Assembly (NCBI GenBank): GCA_016185205.1
Contig: JACPOA010000008.1
Span: forward strand, 1 to 64,000
Reading direction: 5' to 3'
DNA from: Hyphomicrobiales bacterium
Lineage (GTDB): Bacteria > Pseudomonadota > Alphaproteobacteria > Rhizobiales > Xanthobacteraceae
Length of the DNA stretch: 64,000 nt
How positions within the stretch are numbered: position 1 is the first letter of the stretch; each line of letters starts with the position of its first letter. Shown in pieces: positions 8,265 through 16,965 of this stretch. The notes under the pieces were generated by a model. That model did no database searches. It saw only the letters and a program-made list of their open reading frames with translations, and was not told the DNA's origin. A program made the translations under genes and the position numbers.

Positions 8265-8531
8265 ATGTCGTGCACGGCTTGCACGCTCAGACCTGTTGGC
8301 AACGGCTGGGTCGCCGAGTGCGCCAATACGCGGCAAGGCCCGTATCTGTCGAAAGACATCGCATTCCAGATCGTGGCGACCGAAGCCCTCATGCTGCACC
8401 GAAACGGGCAGCGCGTCAGAATTTCGATGCAGGACACGAACGGTGAGATCAGCGCCGAGTTTTGCCTCTGCGGAAAATTTAAATTTGCATCGCAGATTTT
8501 CGCGGCGCTGAATGCTAGCGCACGACACTGA
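8265..8531 (+). CDS. Small cysteine-containing hypothetical protein (88 aa)
   Basis: Not assigned to a family with certainty. 88 aa, with a CTAC motif at residues 3-6 and CLC near residue 67, a possible metal-binding pair. The middle (GWVAECANTRQGPYLSKD) resembles short sequence units seen in DUF2188-like proteins. The start has a good ribosome site (AAAGGA, 7 nt upstream). It stands alone behind an AT-rich regulatory region with three 10-bp tandem repeats, so it may be conditionally expressed. Confidence 0.65.
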   Translation: MSCTACTLRPVGNGWVAECANTRQGPYLSKDIAFQIVATEALMLHRNGQRVRISMQDTNGEISAEFCLCGKFKFASQIFAALNASARH

Positions 8532-8643
8532 TTGCCACGTCGCTGTCTACTGTGACACCACTCCGCCGCGCCCGACATTGCGCCCATGCGGAGCCGCCAG
8601 CGAGCGCGAGAAGGACTGAAGCGAACGCGATGCGTGCGATCAT
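8515..8643 (-). CDS. Possible very small exported peptide (42 aa)
   Basis: An ATG at 8643 begins 4 nt after the stop of the exported-protein gene at 8648-9271, as expected for translational coupling. Residues 1-22 (MIARIAFASVLLALAGGSAW) read as a textbook signal peptide with an AWA-type cleavage site before Gln22. About 20 residues remain (CRARRSGVTVDSDVAISVVR). No family recognised. It overlaps the end of the 88-aa gene on the other strand by 17 nt. It could be a remnant of a longer gene. Confidence 0.35.
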   Translation of the reverse strand: MIARIAFASVLLALAGGSAWAQCRARRSGVTVDSDVAISVVR

Positions 8644-8647
8644 GCCG

Positions 8648-9271
8648 TCACATCGCCGGCGGGCCGGCGCGCCCGATATACAGCGTCTTGGCCAGCACCG
8701 AGCCATCCGGCTGCTTGTCCCAACCGAAGATGATGATTTGCGCCCCGGCCTTGAGCTCGTCCTTGTTGCCCGGCGCGGCCGCTGCGATCACCGTATCTTT
8801 AGTAACGATGATTTTCTTTTCGCCGTCCTTGTATTTGACCATCAGCGTCTCGCCGTCCTTGGATTGCACCACGTCTTCGACATAGGCGTTGGTCATGGTG
8901 CTATTCGGACGCCCATCCCAGGGTCCATGGCGGTCAGGCACCACCCCGCGCTGGGCGGGCAGGAACATATGAATCGAATAAGCCTTGATGCTGCCATCCG
9001 GCTCCGGAATGCCGGCGATGCCGATGAAGGAATCTTTCTTGATATCGGCGAGCGTAGCCTTGACCAGCGCCGACACGCGCGCCTTCTCATCCAGCCTCAC
9101 GTTCAGCATGGTGCCGTCGCGGGTCTTGAGCACAAACATGTCGCCGTCAGCCTTCTCGATCTGACCGCGGATGCGCCCCGGCTGCTGCGCGAGCGCCGCG
9201 CTGGTGAGCGCCAGGCTGAAAGCAATGGCGGCCGCGCCGAGCGCGCGCCGCGTCATATTCATATTATGCAT
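8648..9271 (-). CDS. Exported hypothetical protein with DUF5666-like beta domains
   Basis: 207 aa. The N-terminus (TRRALGAAAIAFSLALTSAALA) is a signal peptide, possibly Tat-compatible, so a periplasmic location is predicted. The mature part repeats short beta units: GRIRGQIEKADGDMFVLKTRDG, then VEDVVQSKDGETLMVKYKDGEK, patterns like the OB-type DUF5666 domain. Each unit has the form V..V....G..L.VK..DG. The start at 9271 has GGAGGGG 5 nt upstream. It is first of a possible pair with the tiny peptide at 8515-8643. Function unknown. Confidence 0.85.
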   Translation of the reverse strand: MHNMNMTRRALGAAAIAFSLALTSAALAQQPGRIRGQIEKADGDMFVLKTRDGTMLNVRLDEKARVSALVKATLADIKKDSFIGIAGIPEPDGSIKAYSIHMFLPAQRGVVPDRHGPWDGRPNSTMTNAYVEDVVQSKDGETLMVKYKDGEKKIIVTKDTVIAAAAPGNKDELKAGAQIIIFGWDKQPDGSVLAKTLYIGRAGPPAM

Positions 9272-9353
9272 TATATGTCCCCTCCGATCTGCGGCCGGCG
9301 TTTGACGCCGGGCAGTCAGGCAGAAAACCCCGCGCGCAGCGCGTTATTCCGGG

Positions 9354-10190
9354 TCACTTTTTGTTGAGATCGGCTTCCACCAGCGCGCGCAGCTCCGCGG
9401 TTACCTGCGGGCGCAGGCCGAACCATAATTCAAAGCCGCGCACCGCCTGATGCAGCAGCATGCCGAGCCCATCGGCCGTGCGCAGGCCGCGCGCCCGCGC
9501 CGCCGCCAGCAGGCCGGTCTCGAGCGGCGCGTAGACCAGATCCGCCACCACCAGCGCGGCCGGGCCACGCAGATCGATCTCCAGCGGCGGCTGACCGACC
9601 ATGCCGAGCGTGGTGGTATTGACCAGCAGACCGGCGTTCCCGAGCAGGCCGCCGATTTCATCCCAGCCGGCCGGCTGCACGCGCGCGCCAAACTGCGCCT
9701 GCAGCGCCAGCGCGCGCTCGCGCGTGCGGTTGACCACAGCGATGCGCTTAACCTCGCGCGCCAGCAGCGCATAGACTACGGCGCGCGCACCGCCGCCGGC
9801 GCCCAGCACCACGGCGCTTTCGAGGCCGCGGTCCCAGCCCGGCGTCGTCTGGTCGAGATTGGCGAGGAAGCCCTCGACGTCGGTATTGGTCGAGCGCAGC
9901 GTGTCGCCATCGTACCACAGGCAATTGGCGGCGCCGACCGCGCGGGCACGCTCGTCCGGCTGCGAAAGGCGCAGCGCCGCCTCCTTGTGCGGCACCGTGA
10001 CGTTGCCGCCGACATAGCCGCGCTCGCGCAGATGGCTGACGAAGTCGACGAATTTTTCCGGCGGCACCGCCTCGCGCCGGTATTCGGCGTTGAGCTTGTG
10101 CTGCTTGATCCAATAATTGTGAATTAGCGGCGAGCGCGAATGCCCCGCCGGCCAGGCGATGATGCAGGCTGCTTTGCGTTCGCCGCTCAT
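9354..10190 (-). CDS. aroE: Shikimate dehydrogenase
   Basis: 278 aa, the usual AroE length. AroE reduces 3-dehydroshikimate to shikimate with NADPH in aromatic amino acid synthesis. The substrate-binding SRSPLIHN (around 18-25), NVTVPHK with the catalytic Lys (around 63-69) and the nucleotide loop GAGGGARAV (near 132) are all present. It stands alone on the minus strand and is not near other aro genes. YdiB-type or quinate-linked AroE paralogues share these motifs, so a catabolic role in this region cannot be excluded. Confidence 0.93.
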   Translation of the reverse strand: MSGERKAACIIAWPAGHSRSPLIHNYWIKQHKLNAEYRREAVPPEKFVDFVSHLRERGYVGGNVTVPHKEAALRLSQPDERARAVGAANCLWYDGDTLRSTNTDVEGFLANLDQTTPGWDRGLESAVVLGAGGGARAVVYALLAREVKRIAVVNRTRERALALQAQFGARVQPAGWDEIGGLLGNAGLLVNTTTLGMVGQPPLEIDLRGPAALVVADLVYAPLETGLLAAARARGLRTADGLGMLLHQAVRGFELWFGLRPQVTAELRALVEADLNKK

Positions 10191-10262
10191 GCTTCGACTA
10201 CCAAAAGTCCAGTTAGCGCCTGCAGCATGTATTCTGCGCTAGCCGGGGCGTCAACGGCGGGG

Positions 10263-10302
10263 CTCTTTCTTTCCCTCGCCCCTTATGGGAAAGGGAAAAG
10301 AG
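10263..10302. repeat. Inverted repeat between aroE and the 2-hydroxyacid dehydrogenase gene
   Basis: CTCTTTCTTTCCC on the left pairs with GGGAAAGGGAAAAGAG on the right around CGCCCCTTAT, with small mismatches. It lies between divergent genes; probably a dispersed palindromic element rather than a terminator. Confidence 0.45.
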
Positions 10303-10326
10303 AATGCCGCACGGATTAAGCCTGCC

Positions 10327-11232
10327 ATGAAATCCATCTTCCTCGACTGCAACGATCAGCTGGCGCCGGTGTGGGCGCGCGTCATCCGGCCCGACGATCC
10401 GCCGATCGACGTCAACACAACGCCGTTTGCGCGCGAGGACTTGCCGCGCGTGCTCGCCGGCTACGACATCGCGATCGACGACCATTCCTACATGCCGACG
10501 CCGCTGGTCGCGCAGTGTCCGCAACTCAAGCACATCGTGTTCCTCGGCACCGGCCCGGCGAGCTACATGAATGTCGGTGAATTAGAGGCCCGCGGCATCA
10601 AGGTGCACATCATCAAGGGCTATGGCGATACCGCGGTGGCCGAGCATACCATCGCGCTGATGTGGGCCGCCAGCCGCGACATCGCGCGCATGGACCGCGA
10701 GGTGCGTGCCGGCATCTGGACGCCGGAGGAGGGCGTGCAGCTCTTCGGCAAGACGCTGGGTGTGATCGGACTCGGCGGCATCGGCCGCGAGGTGGCGCGC
10801 ATCGGCGCTGGGCTAGGCATGCAGGTGATCGGTTATAACCGCACGCGTCATGCGGACCTGGGTGTGCCGCTGGTCGATATCGACACGCTGCTGGCGCGTG
10901 CCGACGTGGTGTCGATGAATCTCACGCTCGGCGACGAAACGCGCGGCTTCCTTGCCGCCGAGCGCATCGCGCGCATGAAGCCGGGCGTCATCCTGGTCAA
11001 TACCGCACGTGGCGCGCTGGTGGACGAAGCCGCGCTGATCGCTGCATTGCAAAGCGGCCATATCCGCCATGCCGGCCTCGACGTGTTCCACGCCGAGCCG
11101 CTGAAAGCCGATCACCCGCTGGCGAAGCTGCCAAACGTGACGCTGACCTCGCACGCCGCCTTCCGCACGCTGGAGGCGTCGATGACGCTGCTGCGACGCG
11201 CGACCGATATCGTGAAAAAGATCGTCGGTTAA
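10327..11232 (+). CDS. D-isomer-specific 2-hydroxyacid dehydrogenase
   Basis: 301 aa. NAD-binding loop GLGGIG near residue 143 and catalytic residues in order: Arg in NTARGALVDE, Glu in HAEPL, and His in the SHAAFRT segment near residue 277. This enzyme type interconverts 2-oxo and 2-hydroxy acids. The ATG at 10327 begins the family-typical N-terminus; an in-frame ATG at 10285 lies inside the inverted repeat and is less likely. It ends 63 nt before the CoxM-type gene on the same strand, so it may be the first gene of the molybdenum hydroxylase operon. The substrate is unknown; a distant paralogue occurs at 20185-21186. Confidence 0.92.
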   Translation: MKSIFLDCNDQLAPVWARVIRPDDPPIDVNTTPFAREDLPRVLAGYDIAIDDHSYMPTPLVAQCPQLKHIVFLGTGPASYMNVGELEARGIKVHIIKGYGDTAVAEHTIALMWAASRDIARMDREVRAGIWTPEEGVQLFGKTLGVIGLGGIGREVARIGAGLGMQVIGYNRTRHADLGVPLVDIDTLLARADVVSMNLTLGDETRGFLAAERIARMKPGVILVNTARGALVDEAALIAALQSGHIRHAGLDVFHAEPLKADHPLAKLPNVTLTSHAAFRTLEASMTLLRRATDIVKKIVG

Positions 11233-11295
11233 CGCCCCTTCCCCTCCGGCCTCAAAATCGGCCACAATAAGAAAAAGTCTGGGGAGGATATCCGC

Positions 11296-12135
11296 GTGAA
11301 GCCGGCGCCATTCGCATATAAACGCGCGCGCGCACTCGAGGAGGCGGTCGCAGCTCTAGGCGAGCATGCCGATGCCCGGCTGCTGGCCGGCGGCCAGAGC
11401 CTGATCGCCACGCTCAATATGCGGCTGTCCGCCCCCAGACTGCTGATCGACATCAACGGCATCGGCGGGCTCGACGGCATCGCGCTGAAAGCCGGCAAAC
11501 TCGAGATTGGCGCGCTCACGCGCCATGCCCAGGCCGAGCGCTCCGAGGTGATCGCCCGGCATGCGCCGCTGATCGCGCGCGCCATTCCCCACATCGGACA
11601 TGCCGCCATCCGCAATCGCGGCACGCTCGGCGGCTCCATCGCCTTCGCCGACCCCGCGGCGGAATTGCCCGCCTGCCTGCTGGCGCTCGACGGCGAGGTC
11701 GACGCCACCGGGCCGAAGGGCAAGCGCACCATCAAAGCCGCAGATTTCTTCAAGGGCCTGTTCGAGACCGCGCTGGGACCGCAGGACGTGCTCACCGCCA
11801 TCCGCGTGCCGGCGGCGACCAAGGACACGCGCGTCGGCTTTGCCGAGTTGGCGCGCCGGCATGGCGACTACGCCATCGTCGGCCTGGCCGCCAGCGCACG
11901 CGCCGACGGCAAGAGCTTCGCCGACGTGCGGCTGGCGTTTTTCGGGGTCGGCGCGACCGCGCTGCGCGCCAAGAAAGCCGAAACGGCGCTGGCGAGTGGC
12001 AATGTCGACGCCGCCGTGGCCGCGCTCGACCTCGATCCGCAGGATGACCTGCAGGCCACAGCCGCGGTCAAGAAACATCTCGCCGGCGTGCTGTTGCGGC
12101 GGGTGGCCAAGCAGCTGATGGAGGCACGGCCGTGA
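11296..12135 (+). CDS. Molybdenum hydroxylase FAD-binding subunit (CoxM type)
   Basis: 279 aa, the medium FAD-binding subunit of a xanthine dehydrogenase/CO dehydrogenase-family enzyme. The N-terminal FAD loop reads LLAGGQSLIATLNMR (near residues 29-43), and RNRGTLGGSIAFADPAAE (near 107-124) matches the second flavin signature. GTG start at 11296 with GGGGAGG upstream. Its stop overlaps the start of the iron-sulfur subunit by 4 nt, so the three subunits are translationally coupled. The order M-S-L is the usual one for this family. Confidence 0.94.
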   Translation: MKPAPFAYKRARALEEAVAALGEHADARLLAGGQSLIATLNMRLSAPRLLIDINGIGGLDGIALKAGKLEIGALTRHAQAERSEVIARHAPLIARAIPHIGHAAIRNRGTLGGSIAFADPAAELPACLLALDGEVDATGPKGKRTIKAADFFKGLFETALGPQDVLTAIRVPAATKDTRVGFAELARRHGDYAIVGLAASARADGKSFADVRLAFFGVGATALRAKKAETALASGNVDAAVAALDLDPQDDLQATAAVKKHLAGVLLRRVAKQLMEARP

Positions 12136-12620
12136 GCCACTTTGCCCTCGACATTTCCCTCACCGTCAACGGCGAGCGCGTGAGCGAGCGCGTGGAAGCG
12201 CGCAAGATGCTGGTCGATTTCCTGCGCGAGGACTTAGGCCTCACCGGCAGCCATGTCGGCTGCGAGCACGGCGTGTGCGGCGCCTGCACCGTGCGCGTGA
12301 ACGGCGAGATCGTGCGGGGCTGCCTGATGCTGGCGGTGCAATGCGACGGCGCCACGGTCGAGACCATCGAGGGGCTTTCGGACTCGGGCGAGCTCGCCGA
12401 CCTGCAATTGGCGTTCGAACAGCGCAACGCCTTGCAGTGCGGCTATTGCACGCCCGGCATGCTCACGGCCGCGCAGGATTTGTTGAAGCGGGGCGGCGTG
12501 CCGAGCCGCGACGCGATTCGGGAACATCTGTCGGGCAACTACTGCCGCTGCACCGGCTACCACGCCATCGTCGATGCGGTCGAAGCCGTCGCGCAAGCGC
12601 GCGCGGGAGGCAAGCCATGA
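12132..12620 (+). CDS. Molybdenum hydroxylase [2Fe-2S] subunit (CoxS type)
   Basis: 162 aa, the small electron-transfer subunit. Plant-type cluster cysteines are in CEHGVCGACTV (near residues 45-55) with a further Cys in RGCLM. The second cluster uses CGYCTPGM (near 103-110) and the CRCTGY region (near 138-143). GTG start at 12132 overlaps the CoxM stop by 4 nt, and the stop overlaps the CoxL start by 4 nt. Passes electrons from the molybdenum centre to FAD. Confidence 0.95.
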   Translation: MSHFALDISLTVNGERVSERVEARKMLVDFLREDLGLTGSHVGCEHGVCGACTVRVNGEIVRGCLMLAVQCDGATVETIEGLSDSGELADLQLAFEQRNALQCGYCTPGMLTAAQDLLKRGGVPSRDAIREHLSGNYCRCTGYHAIVDAVEAVAQARAGGKP

Positions 12621-15013
12621 AAATCACCGACGACTCCCCGCCCGTGCTCACCGCGCTCGACCGGCCGAACTCCTATATCGGCCGCTCAGTGCCGCGGCCA
12701 AATCTGCAGCGGCTGACGCAAGGCCGCGGACAATATGTCAGCGACGTCACGCTGCCGCGCATGGCGCATGTCGCCTTCGTGCGCTCGCCGCACGCGCATG
12801 CGCGTATCAAGTCGATTGCCGCCGACATGGCGAAGAAATCGCCAGGCGTGATCGCGGTGGTCACCGGCGTCGAACTCGCCAAGGTGATGACGCCCTGGGT
12901 CGGTGTGCTCACGCATCTCAAGGGCCTGAAATCGGCACCGCAACACCCCATCGCGGTCGATGTCGCCTGCTGGCAGGGCGAGGCGGTGTGCGCCGTGGTC
13001 GCACGTACGCGCGCCGAAGCCGAGGATGGCTGCGAGCTGGTTGAGATCAAATACGAGGAATTACCGGCCGTCACCGATCCGGAAACCGCGCTCGACGCCA
13101 AGACGCCGGTGATCCATGCCGCGCTTGGCGACAATCTCTGCTTCGAGCGCAAACTGGATGTCGGCGCGGTCGACAAGGCCTTCGCGGAATCCGACGCGGT
13201 GGTGGAGACCACCTTCATGTTCGGCCGCCACACCGGCGTCACCACCGAGCCGCGCGCCGTGGTCGCCGACTGGAATCCGAGCGAGCAACGGATGACGGTT
13301 TATCAGGGCACGCAGGCGCCGCACATGATGCAGAACCTGTTCGCCAAGCATCTCAATCTCGCCGAGCATCAGGTGCGCGTGCTCACCAAGGACGTCGGCG
13401 GCTCATTCGGCATCAAGGTGCACACCTATGCCGACGAGATGGCGACAGTCGCGCTGTCGAAGCTGCTCAAGCGGCCGGTGAAATTCGTCGCCGACCGCAT
13501 CGAGAGCTTCGTCACCGACATCCACGCCCGCGACCACCGCATCAAGGCCAAGATCGGCGTCAGCAAGGACGGCACCATCACCGCCTTCGAGATCGACGAT
13601 CTCACCGGCATCGGCCCCTACTCGGTCTATCCGCGCACCAGCGGCATCGAGGCCAACCAGATCGTCAACCTCACCGGCGGCCCCTACACCTGCCCGAACT
13701 ATCGCGCGCAGGCCAAGGTGGTATTCCAGAATAAGAATGTGATGTGCCAATACCGCGCGGTTGGCCACCCGATCGCGGTGGCAGTGACCGAGGGCTTGGT
13801 CGAGCTGGCGGCCGCCAAGATCGGCATGGACCCGCTGGAGTTCCGCCGGCGTAATCTGATCGCCGACGACGCCTATCCGACGCAATCGGCGGCCGGGCTA
13901 AAATTCGAGAAGCTGTCGCATCACGAGGCGCTCGCCCATCTCGACAGCATGATGAATTATGCCGGCCTGCGCGCCGAGCAGAAGGCTTTACGCGCAAAAG
14001 GTATCCATCGCGGCATCGGCTTTGCCAGTTTCATCGAGGTGACCAACCCGTCGGCCGCGTTTTATGGCGTCGGCGGCGCCCGCATCACCTCGCAGGACGG
14101 CGCCACCGTGAAGCTTGACGCGCAGGGCGCGCTCATCATCCATAGCGGCGTCACCGAGCAGGGCCAGGGCGCCGAAGCCGTGCTGGCGCAGTGCGTGGCA
14201 AGTTCCTTCGGCGTCTCGATCAACAAAGTGCGCGTGGTCACCGGCGACACCGACAACACGCCCTATGGCGGCGGCACCTGGGCCTCGCGCGCGGCCGGCA
14301 TCGGCGGCGAAGCGGCCTGGCAGGCCGGCAAGGCTTTGCGCGGCAACGTGCTCGCGGTGGCGGGCGCCATGCTGCAGGCCAAGCCCGACGATCTCGACAT
14401 CCGCAATGGCATCGTGGTCGACAAGGCGAGCGGCACCGAGCGGCTGGGGCTCGACGAGCTGGCGCGCGTCGCTTACTTTCGCCCCGACACGCTGCCGCCC
14501 GGCTTCCAGGCCGAACTGATGGCGACGCGCCATTACGTGCCGCGCGCCTGGCCCTTCGCCTTCACCAACGGCATCCAGGCGAGCTACCTGGAAGTCGATA
14601 CCGACACCGGCTTCGTCAAATTGCTCAAGCACTGGTGCGTGGAGGATTGCGGCACCATCATCAATCCGCAGCTGGTCGACGAGCAGATTCGCGGCGGCGT
14701 GGTGCAGGGCATCGGCGCGGCGCTGTTCGAGCACTGCCGCTACGACGAGCGCGGGCAGATGCTCAACGGCAACATGGCCGACTACCTGGTGCCGATGGCG
14801 GTGGAAATGCCCGACATCGACTGCGGCCACGTGGTCTCGCCCACCGCCGACAGCGAGCTCGGCGCCAAGGGCGCCGGCGAAGCCGGCACCGCCGGCGCAC
14901 CGGCCTGCGTGATGAACGCCATCAACGACGCGCTGCGGCCTTTAGGCGCACAGCCGCTCACCGACATGCCGTTCACGCCGGATAAGATTTTACGGGCGCT
15001 GGGGAAGGTGTAG
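12617..15013 (+). CDS. Molybdenum hydroxylase molybdopterin-binding subunit (CoxL/XdhB type)
   Basis: 798 aa catalytic subunit. The ATG at 12617 has GGGAGG upstream and overlaps the CoxS stop (ATGA); the frame stays open far upstream, but that part is out-of-frame CoxS sequence. The active-site loop reads QYRAVGHP (near residue 380), not the AYXCSFR loop of true form I CO dehydrogenase, so this is a form II-like hydroxylase of a heterocycle, aldehyde or other carbon substrate. The C-terminal GAKGAGEAGT carries the Glu expected as catalytic base. A maturation factor is not seen nearby. Confidence 0.95.
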   Translation: MKITDDSPPVLTALDRPNSYIGRSVPRPNLQRLTQGRGQYVSDVTLPRMAHVAFVRSPHAHARIKSIAADMAKKSPGVIAVVTGVELAKVMTPWVGVLTHLKGLKSAPQHPIAVDVACWQGEAVCAVVARTRAEAEDGCELVEIKYEELPAVTDPETALDAKTPVIHAALGDNLCFERKLDVGAVDKAFAESDAVVETTFMFGRHTGVTTEPRAVVADWNPSEQRMTVYQGTQAPHMMQNLFAKHLNLAEHQVRVLTKDVGGSFGIKVHTYADEMATVALSKLLKRPVKFVADRIESFVTDIHARDHRIKAKIGVSKDGTITAFEIDDLTGIGPYSVYPRTSGIEANQIVNLTGGPYTCPNYRAQAKVVFQNKNVMCQYRAVGHPIAVAVTEGLVELAAAKIGMDPLEFRRRNLIADDAYPTQSAAGLKFEKLSHHEALAHLDSMMNYAGLRAEQKALRAKGIHRGIGFASFIEVTNPSAAFYGVGGARITSQDGATVKLDAQGALIIHSGVTEQGQGAEAVLAQCVASSFGVSINKVRVVTGDTDNTPYGGGTWASRAAGIGGEAAWQAGKALRGNVLAVAGAMLQAKPDDLDIRNGIVVDKASGTERLGLDELARVAYFRPDTLPPGFQAELMATRHYVPRAWPFAFTNGIQASYLEVDTDTGFVKLLKHWCVEDCGTIINPQLVDEQIRGGVVQGIGAALFEHCRYDERGQMLNGNMADYLVPMAVEMPDIDCGHVVSPTADSELGAKGAGEAGTAGAPACVMNAINDALRPLGAQPLTDMPFTPDKILRALGKV

Positions 15014-15150
15014 CTCTTCTTATCCCTCCCCGCTTTGCGGGGAGCGTGGCGAGCGCAGCGAGCCGGGTGGGGTGCCTTTAACATAACCCCACCCGACTGC
15101 TCGCTTACGCTCGCAGCCACCCTCCCCTTTCGGGGAAGGGATAAGAAGCT
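15012..15150. repeat. Long palindromic element between convergent genes
   Basis: Left arm about 15012-15073 and right arm about 15086-15150 are imperfect reverse complements over some 60 bp, with nested hairpins such as CCCCGCTTTGCGGGG. It fills the gap between the CoxL gene and the convergent isochorismatase-fold gene and can fold as a two-way terminator. Its form is that of a dispersed alphaproteobacterial palindromic element. Confidence 0.75.
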
Positions 15151-15775
15151 AGAACTTGATCATCCCGCTCCGGGTCAGCGTCGTCTTCGCCGACAGCGAC
15201 GGTGCGCTGGTGAAGGTGTACACCGTGCTGAAGTCCGCATAGGCCTCGACCGACGACAGCCCATCGACTGGCACGATCACGTTCATCCCGCGTAACGCCG
15301 CACCGATAGCGGTTTGCAATACCGCGCCATTAGCCGCCGTGCCGGTGACGATCACCGTGGTGACGCCTTTGTCTTTGAGGATCTTCTCAAGCTCGGTATT
15401 GCGGAACTTGTCCGGCCCCGACTGCACATGCGGCTCGTCGGCCTGCGGCGCGACCTCCTTCATCACGTCGGCGGTGGTGGAGTTGGCGATGATCGAATAG
15501 ACCACCGGCACCTTGGCGGCACGCGCAGCAGCGAGCAGCTTCTGCATCGCCGGCAGCGTGGCGACGCAGCGCGGCCTCTTGCCGCAGTTCTGATTCATGA
15601 AATCGAGCATCAACAGCGCGGTGGTCTTGGGGTCGACCTTGACCTCCTTGAGCGTCGGCGCCGCCGGCGCCTTCACATTTGCCCACTCGTCCACGATATC
15701 GGCCGCCTGCGCCGGCAGCCCCAGCGCCATTACTATAATGCCGGCCGCAACCGCCGCGATCAGATTTCGTTTCAT
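15149..15775 (-). CDS. Exported isochorismatase-fold hydrolase lacking the catalytic Cys
   Basis: 208 aa. The signal peptide MKRNLIAAVAAGIIVMALGL ends near ALA/AQA, giving a periplasmic protein. The body is the isochorismatase/cysteine-hydrolase fold: Asp in LLMLDFM, Lys in DKFRNTEL. The segment TGTAANGAVLQTA shows Ala where nicotinamidase-type enzymes have the nucleophile Cys. PhzD/EntB-type isochorismatases also lack this Cys. The ATG at 15775 has GGGAGGA upstream; an in-frame start at 15820 would bury the signal peptide. Divergent from the cyclase gene at 15988. Substrate unknown. Confidence 0.88.
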   Translation of the reverse strand: MKRNLIAAVAAGIIVMALGLPAQAADIVDEWANVKAPAAPTLKEVKVDPKTTALLMLDFMNQNCGKRPRCVATLPAMQKLLAAARAAKVPVVYSIIANSTTADVMKEVAPQADEPHVQSGPDKFRNTELEKILKDKGVTTVIVTGTAANGAVLQTAIGAALRGMNVIVPVDGLSSVEAYADFSTVYTFTSAPSLSAKTTLTRSGMIKF

Positions 15776-15987
15776 GAATGTCCTCCCGGGTTTGATTTTA
15801 GACAATTGAGCGGCTTCCACTTGTGGCTACGATCATGCGCAAGCGCCGCGTGCCATGTCAAAGCCGCAACCCTCTCACCGCTTGCTGAAACACCCCTGTC
15901 CGCGCAATATCCTAAATGAGTAACGGCCGGGCTGTGATCACGATCGCGCGCTGCCGAGCAAATGAAGGCAAGAAGGAAACGCACTCC

Positions 15988-16941
15988 ATGAATATCAAGG
16001 TCGGCGCGGCGGCTATCGCCGAGGCTTCGAAAAAGCTCAACAACTGGGGGCGCTGGGGCAAGGAAGACCAGAGCGGCACCCTCAACCACGTCACGCCCGA
16101 GGATATCGTCAAGGCGGCGAGCCTGATTCGCACCGGCAAGGCCTTCGCGCTCGGCATTCCGCTTGACCGTGAGGGGCCGCAGAACGGCCTGTTCGGCGGC
16201 CGCTTCAACCCGATCCACCAGATGCTGGCCACCGGCACCGACGCCATCGCCGGGCAGCAGGACTGGAACAAGATCCGCTACGCCGACGACACCATCATGC
16301 TGTGCGTGCAGGGCGCCAGCCACTGGGATGCGCTCGGCCACGTGTTCTACGAGGACAAGGCCTATAACGGCCACGACGCCAAGCTGATCGACTCGCGAGG
16401 GCTTAGCGTGCTCGGCATCGAGCATTCCAAGAACAAGATGGTCGGGCGCGGCGTGCTGCTCGACATCGCCCGCTTCCGCGGCGTGCCATGGATGCAGGAC
16501 GGCGAAAGCATCTCCAACGACGAACTCGACCAATGCGCCAAGCAGCAGAACGTCTCGATCGGGCGCGGCGATTTCGTCATCATCCGCACCGGGCAGATGG
16601 AGCGCTGCCTGTCCGAAAAGCAGTGGGGCGGCTATGCCGGCGGCGACGCGCCCGGCGTCAAGTTCGAGAACTGCTACTGGTGCCAGGACAAGCAGATCGC
16701 CGCGATCTGCTCCGACACCTGGGGCGTCGAGGTGCGGCCGAACGAGACCACCGAAGCCAACCAGCCCTGGCACTGGGTGGTGATCCCGTCGATGGGCCTG
16801 TGCATGGGCGAGATTTTCTATCTCAAGGAGCTGGCCGAGGACTGCGCCGAGGACGGCGTCTATGAATTCTTCTTCTGCGGCCCGCCGCTGATCATCACCG
16901 GCGGCACCGGCTCGCCGATCAATCCGCAGGCGATAAAATAG
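15988..16941 (+). CDS. Cyclase-family metal-dependent hydrolase (kynurenine formamidase-like), copy 1
   Basis: 317 aa, of the cyclase family (PF04199 type), metal hydrolases that open amide, lactone or formamide bonds. The metal site appears as GASHWDALGHVFYED (near residues 110-124), a variant of HxGTHxDxPxH that keeps His, Asp and the final His. The ATG at 15988 starts the family-typical N-terminus with AGAAGGAAA upstream; an in-frame start at 15916 is unlikely. Followed, after a palindromic element, by the HisD-type and SDR genes. A smaller relative with the complete motif lies at 50668-51444. Confidence 0.9.
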   Translation: MNIKVGAAAIAEASKKLNNWGRWGKEDQSGTLNHVTPEDIVKAASLIRTGKAFALGIPLDREGPQNGLFGGRFNPIHQMLATGTDAIAGQQDWNKIRYADDTIMLCVQGASHWDALGHVFYEDKAYNGHDAKLIDSRGLSVLGIEHSKNKMVGRGVLLDIARFRGVPWMQDGESISNDELDQCAKQQNVSIGRGDFVIIRTGQMERCLSEKQWGGYAGGDAPGVKFENCYWCQDKQIAAICSDTWGVEVRPNETTEANQPWHWVVIPSMGLCMGEIFYLKELAEDCAEDGVYEFFFCGPPLIITGGTGSPINPQAIK

Positions 16942-16965
16942 TTTAGACTGATCGCCGAACTCTCG

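Noticed and set aside
12275-12616. A 114-codon 5' extension of the CoxL reading frame
   Set aside because: The region encodes CoxS in another frame; the overlapping ATGA with a GGGAGG site fixes the CoxL start at 12617.
11296-15013. Aerobic carbon monoxide dehydrogenase
   Set aside because: The large subunit lacks the AYXCSFR active-site loop of true CO dehydrogenase.
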